From: Phycisphaerae bacterium
GTDB taxonomy: Bacteria; Planctomycetota; Phycisphaerae; UBA1845
Assembly: GCA_029260165.1 (NCBI GenBank)
Contig: JAJDDT010000042.1
Coordinates: forward strand, 114,144-178,143
Direction: 5' to 3'
DNA length: 64,000 bases
Below are positions 37,037-46,541 of this stretch, piece by piece (the first letter of the stretch is position 1; each line of letters opens with the position of its first letter). The position numbers were made by a program, and so were the translations under genes. The notes beneath the pieces were generated by a model, which saw only the letters and a list, made by a program, of their open reading frames with translations, made no database searches and was not told where the DNA came from.

Positions 37037-38401
37037 ATGAGAAAAACGACATACGCCGGCACGGCTCTTTCGGTCATCGCAACGGCGGGAATCCTGTTGC
37101 TCGCCCTGTCCTCATGCGTCCCGGTCATCTCCGGTCAACCCGATAATCCCGCCGATGACACACCCGTAATGCCACCGAACGACGACGGGGACACCGACGA
37201 CACCGACGACATCAACGGCGACGACGCAAATGGCGACGACGCAAATGGCGATGACACAAGCGACGACACCACCGGTCCGTTGATTGTCAACTTCACACCG
37301 CGTGTCATCGACGACACAATTCTCCAGGGCGAATCCGTCCGGACCGGCGACATCGACAACGATGGCGACACCGATATTGTCATGGCGTCCTCGTTGCTCG
37401 ACGCGGTCATTCTTTATTTGAACAACGACGATGGGCAGACGTTCACGCGTATCAACGTCTCCGGTAATGGCCAACTCGTCGCGACCGACATCGCGATCAG
37501 CGACGTCGATGGCGACGGGGATCGCGACATCGCAGCCATTGCACAATTCGACCGCGCTGCGGGTGCCGGCTCACCGGGGAGCGTCATCCTTTTTCGCAAC
37601 CCCGGCGACCCGTCGGGCACATGGTCGTTTGTACCACTGACCGAGTCGAACATCGCTGCTCCAACGGTCATCGCCGCGGCGGACCTCACCGGCGACGGTC
37701 GCGATGAGTTGATCGTGGGAACCGCCTCCGGGGCCGGTGCGGTCACCGGACTGTTCTATCTGCTCAATCTCGGTACGACTTTCGACCAGCCCATCAGCAT
37801 CGACGCAAACACCGGAAACATCACCGCCCTCGCGACCCACGATGTGGACAACGACTCGGTCACGGATGTCATCGCCGTCGATCGATCCGCCAACGAAATC
37901 CGCTGGTACAGGAACTTTCGGACCCCTGGAGAGACAGCGGTTCCCTCGTTCGCCGGTTTTCTCATCGCACCGGTCACGGCACCAAACGACATCGCCCTTG
38001 GACAATTTGACAACGACGCGGACCTGGAATTGCTTGCGGCAACGGCGGACGTATCCGGCGGAATGATTCTGCTGTTTGATCCGCCCGTCAACCCGCAGGC
38101 AGACTGGACCCGAAGCACGATTGATCCTGCGTTTGGTTTCGGTCAGAACAGTCGCGTCGCCGCCGCGGATTTCAACCAGGACGGTGTCACCGATATCGCC
38201 GCCATCAGCAACGAACTGGGCCAACTGAAAATCTACAGCGCAAGCCGAAACGGATTTACCCCGTCCGCGCCGATACAGATGTTCGGTGTTTTCGACATCG
38301 CTGCGGCGAACATCACCCCGGACCAGAGACCCGATCTGATCACGACAACGTTCAACGCCGCCACGTTCGACACCGTCACACTGTTTCAAAATACGCCGTA
38401 G
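37037..38401 (+). CDS. FG-GAP/VCBS-repeat lipoprotein
   Basis: A 454-residue lipoprotein: signal peptide with lipobox LSSC near residue 27, then an acidic linker built from tandem NGDDA units (the DNA repeats a 15-nt unit near 37215-37255). A beta-propeller follows with calcium-binding loops such as DIDNDGDTDIVMA, DVDGDGDRDIAA and DFNQDGVTDIAA. Such proteins are usually surface or periplasmic binding scaffolds. Ligand unknown. Confidence 0.8.
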   Translation: MRKTTYAGTALSVIATAGILLLALSSCVPVISGQPDNPADDTPVMPPNDDGDTDDTDDINGDDANGDDANGDDTSDDTTGPLIVNFTPRVIDDTILQGESVRTGDIDNDGDTDIVMASSLLDAVILYLNNDDGQTFTRINVSGNGQLVATDIAISDVDGDGDRDIAAIAQFDRAAGAGSPGSVILFRNPGDPSGTWSFVPLTESNIAAPTVIAAADLTGDGRDELIVGTASGAGAVTGLFYLLNLGTTFDQPISIDANTGNITALATHDVDNDSVTDVIAVDRSANEIRWYRNFRTPGETAVPSFAGFLIAPVTAPNDIALGQFDNDADLELLAATADVSGGMILLFDPPVNPQADWTRSTIDPAFGFGQNSRVAAADFNQDGVTDIAAISNELGQLKIYSASRNGFTPSAPIQMFGVFDIAAANITPDQRPDLITTTFNAATFDTVTLFQNTP

Positions 38402-38414
38402 TTGTCGAAACGAT

Positions 38415-39515
38415 TTACTCTGTAATCGTGAATACCAGGTTGGCGTAGTAGGTGTTGTCCAGCTTGTCGTTGCCCTGAACGGGTCGCGAGTTGTATTCGT
38501 TGCGAACACCAAGCTTCAAGCTAAATCGATCGTCCTTGAGCGGGATCAGCATGGCTGTGTCCAGCGAGAGGCGATAGTCGTCGAGATCGTCCCACGCCGG
38601 ATTCCACGTCGTTGAATGCGTGAATTGCGCCCAGGTGAAAATATCCAGTCGATAGTCAAAACCAAGCTCCAGAATCGCATCGTCGCGCGACCGCCCATCG
38701 TCAAACGACTCGTGCCGATAGCCCAGACCTGCGCGAGGCTTCAACTCGTGATTCTCTTTTTTGATCCAGTAATAGGCCAGCCCGGTCGCCGCCGTCGCGC
38801 GCAGGTCGAGATCCTCGAACTCGTCAAACTCCAGTTCGAAACGTGTGTACCACGCCAACCGCTCCGTTAGATTGCGATCGTAACGAATGCCACCCTTGTA
38901 TTCATTCTCGGTTCGGACCTCATTCTGCTCACCGAAATCCGCAGCCAGATAAAAGTGCAGCAACTCCTCGTCAGTCTGTCGCCTGAGGTCGAACCGACCG
39001 CGCGCCTCCAGGCGATCCGTGTTTCCTTCGGTCCGCAGGATGCCCGCCTCCAGAGCAGCCGTCCATTTCGGGGTCAACCCGGCGATGCGTTCCTCCATCT
39101 CCTTGTGGTAGGCGGTCCGCGCGTCTTCGGCTTGCCTCTTGGCGATGACAACTTCCGGGCTGTCCACACCTTCAGGCCAGATGGACGCGACCTTCGCGGT
39201 CTCGACTTCAATGTGCCCGATGGCAGTTTCCACTACTGACGTGTTTGCCTTTTCAGACGATGTCACCCTTCCGACAAGACGATCACCGCTGTCGAATTGA
39301 ACGTTGACACTGCCATCAACATCCATCGCCGTGATTTGCGATGCGTCCAGTTCAATCGTTCCGGCGATCGACGTCTCAATCACCAGCCTGCCGTCGTGAA
39401 GACGAATCACCCTGCCGACAAGCCGACTTCCGTCCGACGTTGTGACCACATCAGCCTCAACAGCAACGGCGGCAAGAAGCGCACTTATCAATGCAATCGT
39501 TCGAGGTATTTTCAT
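38415..39515 (-). CDS. DUF481 outer-membrane beta-barrel protein
   Basis: A 366-residue exported protein with signal peptide (RTIALISALLAAVAVEA). An N-terminal SH3-like part (TTSDGSRLVGRVIRLHDGRLVIET, repeated at DSGDRLVGRV) precedes the DUF481 barrel of alternating aromatic and polar residues (WTAALEAGILRTEGNTDRLE, ending YANLVFTITE). DUF481 proteins are salt-induced or porin-like outer-membrane barrels. Start at ATG with GGGTGGA upstream. It converges with the FG-GAP lipoprotein gene. Confidence 0.85.
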   Translation of the reverse strand: MKIPRTIALISALLAAVAVEADVVTTSDGSRLVGRVIRLHDGRLVIETSIAGTIELDASQITAMDVDGSVNVQFDSGDRLVGRVTSSEKANTSVVETAIGHIEVETAKVASIWPEGVDSPEVVIAKRQAEDARTAYHKEMEERIAGLTPKWTAALEAGILRTEGNTDRLEARGRFDLRRQTDEELLHFYLAADFGEQNEVRTENEYKGGIRYDRNLTERLAWYTRFELEFDEFEDLDLRATAATGLAYYWIKKENHELKPRAGLGYRHESFDDGRSRDDAILELGFDYRLDIFTWAQFTHSTTWNPAWDDLDDYRLSLDTAMLIPLKDDRFSLKLGVRNEYNSRPVQGNDKLDNTYYANLVFTITE

Positions 39516-39582
39516 TCCACCCACAACCCTGTCGCTCCCCCGCCAAACCGGGGAAACGCCACTGAAAGATATGGTCGTCGCT

Positions 39583-39825
39583 TTAGTTACCGTCGCTGTC
39601 AACAGCGTCAAAAGCGGTGTTGATCCCATTGGTCACGAAGTCATCGATTGGTGTCAGGATGGCCGTCCGCACCAGGCCAATCAGCACATCACGAATGTTC
39701 ACGGTTGCTGACGACGGGATCGCAACATCACCAAGATCAATCGTGCATCCACCAAACTGCATCGCCATCATTCCCGCACAAGAACCAAGGACGCATCGCT
39801 TGAGATTCCGTCTCATCGCTCGCAT
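39583..39825 (-). CDS. Small lipoprotein-like protein
   Basis: An 80-residue protein with a strong GGGAGG ribosome-binding site. A basic start (RAMRRNLKRC) leads to a hydrophobic stretch and a lipobox-like FGGC, then TIDLGDVAIPSSATVNIRDVLIGLVRTAIL and an acidic end. Similar small secreted proteins occur in planctomycetes, but I know no function. It is 68 bp upstream of the DUF481 gene on the same strand. Confidence 0.6.
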   Translation of the reverse strand: MRAMRRNLKRCVLGSCAGMMAMQFGGCTIDLGDVAIPSSATVNIRDVLIGLVRTAILTPIDDFVTNGINTAFDAVDSDGN

Positions 39826-40051
39826 GAAAAACGCCTCCCATCCTGACCAACACACCAATGAGTCGTCGAAGCTACCGACACGATGATTGCGTGTCAACCG
39901 GGCCTGAAGGGTCTGCCGATTTGACTGTACTTCCGCCCATTTTGAAGGCTTGACATGTGTAAACGTCCATTTTGTGCGGGCGTGCGGATAAACCGACAAG
40001 TGCAGCACTGTCAGGCTCCCACCGTTCCCTCATCGCGCCTATACTGTGGAT

Positions 40052-40888
40052 ATGTCGGCCCCATCCAAAATTCTCATCGCCGTCTCAGCGATCGCGATTC
40101 ACTGCTCCAACCTCAGCGCCGACGAACCCGTGCCCCCTGCTTCCACCCTTGACATTGTCACCTACAACATCCTCGGGGGGCACTACACCCGCACGGCTGG
40201 ACGGGAGATTCAGGACCATTTCGCCGGGACCAGGCCCGATATCATCTGCCTCCAGGAAATCAGATACCGAAGGTCCGCCGCACGCAATGGCACGGGACAC
40301 GCGGCTGACCTCGCCAAACGACTGGGCCCGGACTACACATGGGCAGCCGCGCCGCGACCGGTCAACCACAACCACCCCACGCAGTCAGGCCCCGCCATCG
40401 TCGTCCGCGGAAAGATCATCAGGACCGAGTCTCTCGAAATCAAACCCGAACGCGCCTACGGAATCCTTGCTGAGGTCGAAATCGACAACCAACCGATGAT
40501 CATCGTTTCCGCCCACTTTCACTCCACGGCCGGGGCTTCCATCTCCAGTACGCTGACCACCGAGAGCGACCGGGTTCACGAAGTTGCCCATCTCGTCCAC
40601 CGACTCAGGAACGAAACCAAACCCGTCATCATAGGCTGCGACGGTAATGCGATGCCCTTCTTCCCCTCCGCCAACACCCTCGCGTCTCATTACACCGACG
40701 TCGCCGCAAAGGACGGGAACCCCAAACCCACCTACACTGTCCGAAACGTCGCCATCCGCATCGACTACCTCTACGTCTCCGGACATTTTTCGATCCGGTC
40801 CTGTGACGTTCCCAATCTCAGCCTCTCCGACCACAGACCCGTTACCGCCACCGTGTTGTTACAAAAAAATCCTGTAAAGCCAGGATGA
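40052..40888 (+). CDS. Exported endonuclease/exonuclease/phosphatase-family protein
   Basis: A 278-residue member of the EEP superfamily with a signal peptide (ILIAVSAIAIHCSNLSADE). Catalytic landmarks are VTYNILGG, PDIICLQEI (metal Glu), VSAHFHS, IIGCDGNAMP (Asp/Asn) and LSDHRPVTA (Asp-His). It hydrolyses phosphodiester bonds in nucleic acid, sphingolipid or phosphoinositide; which is unclear. Start with ATG at 40052; a GTG six bases earlier is possible. Confidence 0.85.
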   Translation: MSAPSKILIAVSAIAIHCSNLSADEPVPPASTLDIVTYNILGGHYTRTAGREIQDHFAGTRPDIICLQEIRYRRSAARNGTGHAADLAKRLGPDYTWAAAPRPVNHNHPTQSGPAIVVRGKIIRTESLEIKPERAYGILAEVEIDNQPMIIVSAHFHSTAGASISSTLTTESDRVHEVAHLVHRLRNETKPVIIGCDGNAMPFFPSANTLASHYTDVAAKDGNPKPTYTVRNVAIRIDYLYVSGHFSIRSCDVPNLSLSDHRPVTATVLLQKNPVKPG

Positions 40889-41092
40889 ATAACAGGCCGA
40901 CAATGGGCGTGAGGTACGGCTGTTAACGTCACACTGTACGGGATTACGCCCCCGCCTCCGGTCGTGCCATTTTTCAGTAGCCTCGCCCTGCGACGCGCCT
41001 ACGATGTCGTGTCGTAAAACGGGCAGATGCATTGTCCGTTCTGAAAATTCGTTTGAAACCTGTATCCCGAAAATTTTGACAAGGAGACCCCC

Positions 41093-41722
41093 ATGTCAGG
41101 AAAATTACTCACACTCTGCTGCACGTTGGCCTTCGCCGGCTTCGTGCTGCCGGTCGACACCCTCGCAGGCTGCAAGGGTTGCGACCAGATCAAAGCCAGC
41201 GGCGAAGGATTCTGCGACCATTGCAACGCAGGGTCCATTTTTGGCGTCAAGCTCAAGAACAGAGCCGTCTACGACCTCCTCGCGGGCGATTCCGCCAAAT
41301 TTGAAAAAGCCCAACATTCCAAATGCGCAGGCTGCGCTTCCGCCGCTAAAAACAACGGGCAATGCAGGCATTGCAACGTATTTGTCGCCGATGGCAAGGT
41401 TTTCAAGACAGCCGCCGCACAAGCCATTGCGAAGGGAACACCCGTCACCGCCGAAATGAAGACCAGGATGGCCTCCTGCAAGAGCTGCACGTCGCAACTC
41501 GCTCACGACGGCTATTGCACCGGGTGCAGCGTCGGCTTCGTCGCCAACCGGATGTTCAAGAACAAGACCGACTACGACGCAGCCCAAAAGGCACACGCTC
41601 TCGTCGCACACGTCGCCAAGGACGCCTCCCCCTGCAAGGGATGCCTCAAGGCCCAACTAAGCAATAGCAGTTGTGCTCATTGCAACGTCTCGTTCATCGA
41701 CGGCAAGCCCGTTAAGGGCTAG
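41093..41722 (+). CDS. Exported protein of four CxxC-x(9-11)-CxxC repeats
   Basis: A 209-residue protein with an excellent AAGGAG site and signal peptide (LLTLCCTLAFAGFVLPVDTLAG). Four units each have two CxxC pairs: CKGC/CDHC, CAGC/CRHC, CKSC/CTGC and CKGC/CAHC, each followed by a hydrophobic-basic strand (for example VFVADGKVF). No CxxCH, so it is not a c-type cytochrome. It resembles repeated zinc ribbons or a redox/metal-storage protein in the periplasm. Three spacers of about 25-35 residues, one with Lys-rich helices, join the units. Function unknown. Confidence 0.8.
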   Translation: MSGKLLTLCCTLAFAGFVLPVDTLAGCKGCDQIKASGEGFCDHCNAGSIFGVKLKNRAVYDLLAGDSAKFEKAQHSKCAGCASAAKNNGQCRHCNVFVADGKVFKTAAAQAIAKGTPVTAEMKTRMASCKSCTSQLAHDGYCTGCSVGFVANRMFKNKTDYDAAQKAHALVAHVAKDASPCKGCLKAQLSNSSCAHCNVSFIDGKPVKG

Positions 41723-41755
41723 TCCGACCGACGACAAAGTTACACAACCTCCACG

Positions 41756-41790
41756 CCGGCTGTGGGCATCGTTTTCATGCTCGCAGCCGG
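41756..41790. terminator. Probable hairpin terminator between convergent genes
   Basis: CCGGCTG/CAGCCGG and inner GCAT/ATGC arms with a 3-bp internal mismatch and T-rich loop. No long T-run follows, so factor-independent activity is uncertain. Confidence 0.45.
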
Positions 41791-41816
41791 TCGTCATTTA
41801 CAGGAACTGTCGCGTT

Positions 41817-43112
41817 TTATTTTGCGCTGAGGTCGGTGCAGATGAGTTTTTCGTCGTTGCGGACGTAGATGCGTTTGTCGGCGAAGGCGGGGTGGGTCCA
41901 GACGACACCCTCGCGGCGATTTAGTTGGCCTTTTGTGGGGTCGATGATGTGGGTTCGGCTGATTTCCGCGTAGCCCGCGGGGGAAAGTTTGCTGATGATG
42001 AGGTCGCCTCGTTCGTTGAACATCCAGACGTTGTCTTCGTGTTCGACGAAATGGATGGTAGCCCATCTTGCCCTGGGGACGGCGTCGAGCGATTCCCAGA
42101 TGCGGTTGCCGTTTGTGAGGTCGAGGCAGCGGAGTTCGCCGTAGCTGTCGACGCCGTAGACGTAGCCATCCTTGATGTATGGCGTGGAGATGATGGCGTG
42201 GAGGGCGACGGTGTTTTTTTCGTCTTCGCCCATGCGTCGCCAGACCTGTTTGGCAGCCGGTTTGGTTTGGTCGAGCTTGATGAGCTGCGAGCCGTCGAAG
42301 AAATTGGTCATGAAGAGATGGTCGCCGTTGAGGACGGGGTCGGCGATGTTGATGGTCATGCGGCGTTGTTCAAACGGTACGGACCAGTGGACGTCGCCGG
42401 ATTTGGGGTTGAGACCGACGACGTTTTCGGCGGTCCAGACGATCAGGACGCGTTGGCCTGCCTGTTCGATGACGCGTGGTGCGACATACGAGGCGTTGTC
42501 GGGAAGGGATTTCCATTTTTCCTTGCCAGTGATTTTGTCGAATGCGACGACGGAGGCGTTGTTTTCACCGCCGATGTGGACGATGACGAGGTTGTCTTCG
42601 ATGACGGGTGAGGCGGCAATGCCCCAGATGGGCATGCGGATGTCGTATTGTTTGTTCAGGTCTTTTTGCCAGTGGATTTTGCCGTTGGCTGCGTTGAAGC
42701 AGAAGAAATGGCCCATGGTTCCGAGGGAGTAGGCGCGGGTTTCGTCGATGAGGACCGAAGCGCGTGGTCCTGTGTCGTAACTGACCTTGCGGTAGGGACA
42801 GTCGTAGGTGTGTGACCAGATGGGTTTTCCGGTGTTTGCGTCGAAGCAGTGGACGCGCTCGACTTGTTTGGGTTTGGTAAGTCGGTCGGTGACGTAGACG
42901 CGTCCGTCGGCGACGGTGGGTCCGCTGTATCCGCCGCCGATGTCTGCGGTCCAGATGGGTTCGAGTTTGGGCTTGTCGAATTTCCTGACGATGCCTGTTT
43001 CACACCAGACGCCGTCGCGGGTGGGGCCTCGCCATTGAGGCCAATCGTCGGCGACGGCGGATTGGGCAAGGAATATTGCGGCGATGACGAAAACAGAACG
43101 GGACGGATGCAT
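41817..43112 (-). CDS. Secreted PQQ-like beta-propeller protein
   Basis: A 431-residue exported protein: signal peptide (VFVIAAIFLAQSAVA), then DDWPQWRGPTRDG, the opening typical of planctomycete outer-membrane-type PQQ-binding-like propellers. Repeats include CFDANTGKPIWSHTY, CFNAANGKIHWQKDL and AFDKITGKEKWKSL. No catalytic dehydrogenase residues are apparent, so it is probably a binding or scaffold propeller. Lies 72 bp after an ABC permease gene on the same strand. Confidence 0.85.
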   Translation of the reverse strand: MHPSRSVFVIAAIFLAQSAVADDWPQWRGPTRDGVWCETGIVRKFDKPKLEPIWTADIGGGYSGPTVADGRVYVTDRLTKPKQVERVHCFDANTGKPIWSHTYDCPYRKVSYDTGPRASVLIDETRAYSLGTMGHFFCFNAANGKIHWQKDLNKQYDIRMPIWGIAASPVIEDNLVIVHIGGENNASVVAFDKITGKEKWKSLPDNASYVAPRVIEQAGQRVLIVWTAENVVGLNPKSGDVHWSVPFEQRRMTINIADPVLNGDHLFMTNFFDGSQLIKLDQTKPAAKQVWRRMGEDEKNTVALHAIISTPYIKDGYVYGVDSYGELRCLDLTNGNRIWESLDAVPRARWATIHFVEHEDNVWMFNERGDLIISKLSPAGYAEISRTHIIDPTKGQLNRREGVVWTHPAFADKRIYVRNDEKLICTDLSAK

Positions 43113-43184
43113 CGGAAACCTTTCCAGTCAGATATTGGTTCGCCTGGATTGTAGGTGCATCAGTTTTGACGGCAATCGCGAGAA

Positions 43185-46100
43185 TTACTCGCAACGCAGG
43201 TTGGGAATAATGGGACGACGCAGGAGGGTGGTCATGGCGAACAGTCCGGCGAGGTTCGCGATGACGAAAACCGTGGTGAGGGTGAGGGCGATGTTGAGCC
43301 ATGGCAGGGAGGTCGGTTGTTGGATGGTGTGGGGAAGGACGGCGATGCAGGCGGGGATGAAGCCGACGGCGAGTCCGAGGGTGACGAGGAGCGTGTTTTC
43401 GGATGCGAGGGCGATGGCGAGGTGTTTTCGGGAGTATCCGACGGCGGCGAGGAGCGCGAGTTCGGATCGGCGTTCGACGATGTTGCGGGCGAGAACGGCT
43501 CCCAACCCGAGTGAGCCCAGGATGAGGCCGAAGCTGCCGAGTGATTGGAATGTTGAGAGGTAGGTGTTTTGGACCTGCTGGTATTGTCGGATGCGGTCAA
43601 GGGTTTCGTTGGCGTCGAATCCGTGGTCGGCCAGTTGGTTTTCGAGGAAGGTGGCGACGGGTTTGGATTTTTCAGTGGTGGTTTCGATGAGGAAGAATCC
43701 GTAGCCCTGGACGCTGGGGAAGAGTTTGACGAAATCGTGTTCGGCGATGATGAGTTCGTCTTGCAATGCGCTGCCCTTGAGGAGTGCGACGAAACGGAGT
43801 TTGACCGGTTGTCCCTGTTCGTTGGTGATGGTGAGGTCTTGTCCCAAGCCTGAATGGAGCTGCCATTTGACGGCGGCTTCGTCGCCGATGGCGGGGATGG
43901 CGTCGTCGAAATGTTGGTTGAGCAGAGACCATGGATTGGCGGATTCGGATTCGGTGTTGGCGAGTGTTGTGCTGAAGGTGAATCCGCCGCGCTCGATTAT
44001 GTTTTGCGTCGCGCCGAGGATGCGTGGCTGGGTTGGTTTGTAGAGGTTGAGGCAGCTTGAGGATTCGCCGTCGCGGAGGCGAAAGGGGACGATGGTGGTG
44101 TGGTTGAGGATGGGTGATTCTGGAATGGTGAAGGCGAGGGCATCGCGTCCTGTTTCGGTGTTGAGGTCGTGGACTACGGGTATGGATGTGTTGGCGTAAA
44201 GCGTGAATCCGCCGGTGGGGCCTGCGCGTTCGGTGGGGTCGGTGTCGGTGGTGAGTTGGAAGGCTTGCAGGGCGACGATGAGGAAGGTGGCGGAGGCGAT
44301 GAGGGTGATGGTGGTGAGGCTTCGCGAGGGGTTTCGGGTGGCGTTTCGAAGTCCCAGCTTGATGAGTGCGTTGTTGGTTGGGGCGAGTGGTCGTTGAGTT
44401 GGTCGGCGCATTTGATTGGCGGTGATGAGGAGCAAGCCTGCGAGTGTGAGTGTGCCTGCTGCGAAGAAAATGAGGGCGGCGGGAATGTCGGGTGATAACG
44501 CGGGGAGTGGAAGTGTGGCGACCGCGAGGATGAGGCAGGCGATGGCGAGGGTGCGTGATCGAGTTGATTGATTTTTGTGGGGGGGCGAATCGGGTTGGGT
44601 TTGCCCGGCGAACAGGGCGCGTGGCGTCATTTTTGTCAGGCTGCGGACGGCGAGGGTTGTGGCGAGAATCGCGACGAGGAATCCGCCGCCGCCTCCGATG
44701 ATGAGACTGACGGGTTGGAGATCGAGTTCGAGGAATGGTGCGTTGGCTGCTTTGGACCACCATGTTCGCAGTCCCGTGAGCATGATGGAGGCGTAAAGTT
44801 GAGAGGCGAGGATGCCGGGGATGGTTCCGATGGTGGCGACGAGGGCGGATTCGGTCAGGAGGAGTCTGGAGATGTTTCGCGGTGTGTATCCTGTGGCGAG
44901 GAGCAGGCCTGTTTGAGCGGAGCGTTGTTCGACCCCGAGTCGGAAGAGAAGCGCGACGAGCAGTGCGGCGGAGGCGATGAGGAAAAAGCTGAATCCGACA
45001 AAGAGTTGTCCGAAATCGGTGCTGCCCGTGGCGGATCGAAGGGCCAGTTGCCGGACGGGTCGGAAAGATAGTCCGAGGTCGGCGGGGTCGAGGTGTTTCA
45101 ACAGCGCGTTTTCGAAGGCGGCGGCCGTCGTTTTTGCGGATGTTGGATCGTCAAGGGGAATTCTGATGGCGGTGAGTTTTCCAAAACGGTCGGCGTCTTC
45201 GGACCAGAGTTGTTGGCCATCCTGGAGTGCGATGAATGCTTTCGGGGTGGTGCGGTGGTTTTTCCAATAGGTGTCGTCTTTCGGTCGGATGTTTTCCAAT
45301 GAGATGGGGAATGGCGGATCCCAATCGGCGATGGAGTCGGTGTCGGTGACGCCGGGGTAGGTCGGTGTAAAACCGGGGTCGGCGGCGGTGCCGGAGAGTG
45401 GCACCGTGCCGGCGAGGGTGAATTGGGTGGTTTCGGTTTCGAGTTGACCCAGTGGTCCGGTGACGTAATAGACAAGCGTGATTTTCGCGCCGGGTTTGGG
45501 TTGTAGATCATCGGTGGCCCATTGGTTGAGGATGATCTGGCCCGGTTGGGGTTGGTGGTTTTCGATGGGGAAGTCGATGGCGGAGACGATGGAGTAGGGG
45601 ATTGAATGGGTGTCGGATGCGAGACTGTTTGCGAGGTAGGAGAGGACGTTGTGGACCGGGGAGTTGATGTCGTTGGCTGCGTTGCGGGCGGCGCGTTCGA
45701 TGGCGGGTTCTATCAGGAAGCGGTTGGATTCGAGGGCGATGTATCCGTGCCGAGGGTCCGCGCGGAGGGTTAATCCGACGTCGGCGAGTCGGATGGATTC
45801 GTCGAGCGCGGTCCGGAGCGCGTCAGGTGTCGTGCCGACGCCGACGAGAATGGTGTTGATTTTGTCTGGCTGATCGAGGGCTTTTTGTAGCGTTTTGATC
45901 GGGACGAAAGCGTTGCGCGGTGATCGTTGTGTCGGATGGAGTCCTAGCGAAGCCATTTCGTCGTTGGCGATGATGGATTTGACCGGAAGTCGGAGCGTGA
46001 TGGTGTTTTGATTGCGGCGACCGATCAGTGTTTCGGTGGGCAGATCGCCGGCGGTACCGATGCGGATGAGAACGTCGTCACCAATGTTCGCACCGATGTC

Positions 46101-46541
46101 GTCGGCGAGGGCGGCGTTCAGGACTATGTGACGGCTGTCCGGGTTTTTCCAATCGCCGTCGCCGAGGGTATTCGTCCAGAATGATTCGTCGACGCCGAGG
46201 ACCTGAATGGATTCGGATCGGGCGCGCGTGGTTGCGTGGACAGCGCCGCCGGTGACCATCAGGATGCCTGCGAGGCGTTCGCATTCTTCGAGTCTGTTGT
46301 GAACGAGCCGCTGGGGCGGAGATGCGTCGAGAAACCGCGATGCAACGAGGGCATGGTCGACCCAGCCAAGGTGAGCGGTGGCGTTTTCGCGGAGGCTGTG
46401 ACGCATGGAATCCCCGACGACCAGCGCACCGGTCAGGGTCATGACCGCGACGGTGACGCCGGCGGCGACGGCGAGGTTGGACCGCCAATGGTATCGCAAA
46501 CTCGCAAACGCCAATCCGAATGTCGACGGTCGTGTGGTCAT
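43185..46541 (-). CDS. ABC transporter permease, FtsX/MacB type, large
   Basis: A 1118-residue permease, larger than LolC or MacB (about 400-650). An N-terminal membrane helix (NLAVAAGVTVAVMTLTGALVVGD) is followed by a long periplasmic part, a central block of helices (FVGFSFFLIASAALLVALLF and others), a second periplasmic part, and a C-terminal triple of helices (FGLILGSLGLGAVLARNIVERRSELALLAAVGYSR, the FtsX signature). The duplicated FtsX layout fits lipoprotein or lipid export. It overlaps the ATPase gene by 4 bp, so the pair forms one transporter. Confidence 0.88.
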   Translation of the reverse strand: MTTRPSTFGLAFASLRYHWRSNLAVAAGVTVAVMTLTGALVVGDSMRHSLRENATAHLGWVDHALVASRFLDASPPQRLVHNRLEECERLAGILMVTGGAVHATTRARSESIQVLGVDESFWTNTLGDGDWKNPDSRHIVLNAALADDIGANIGDDVLIRIGTAGDLPTETLIGRRNQNTITLRLPVKSIIANDEMASLGLHPTQRSPRNAFVPIKTLQKALDQPDKINTILVGVGTTPDALRTALDESIRLADVGLTLRADPRHGYIALESNRFLIEPAIERAARNAANDINSPVHNVLSYLANSLASDTHSIPYSIVSAIDFPIENHQPQPGQIILNQWATDDLQPKPGAKITLVYYVTGPLGQLETETTQFTLAGTVPLSGTAADPGFTPTYPGVTDTDSIADWDPPFPISLENIRPKDDTYWKNHRTTPKAFIALQDGQQLWSEDADRFGKLTAIRIPLDDPTSAKTTAAAFENALLKHLDPADLGLSFRPVRQLALRSATGSTDFGQLFVGFSFFLIASAALLVALLFRLGVEQRSAQTGLLLATGYTPRNISRLLLTESALVATIGTIPGILASQLYASIMLTGLRTWWSKAANAPFLELDLQPVSLIIGGGGGFLVAILATTLAVRSLTKMTPRALFAGQTQPDSPPHKNQSTRSRTLAIACLILAVATLPLPALSPDIPAALIFFAAGTLTLAGLLLITANQMRRPTQRPLAPTNNALIKLGLRNATRNPSRSLTTITLIASATFLIVALQAFQLTTDTDPTERAGPTGGFTLYANTSIPVVHDLNTETGRDALAFTIPESPILNHTTIVPFRLRDGESSSCLNLYKPTQPRILGATQNIIERGGFTFSTTLANTESESANPWSLLNQHFDDAIPAIGDEAAVKWQLHSGLGQDLTITNEQGQPVKLRFVALLKGSALQDELIIAEHDFVKLFPSVQGYGFFLIETTTEKSKPVATFLENQLADHGFDANETLDRIRQYQQVQNTYLSTFQSLGSFGLILGSLGLGAVLARNIVERRSELALLAAVGYSRKHLAIALASENTLLVTLGLAVGFIPACIAVLPHTIQQPTSLPWLNIALTLTTVFVIANLAGLFAMTTLLRRPIIPNLRCE

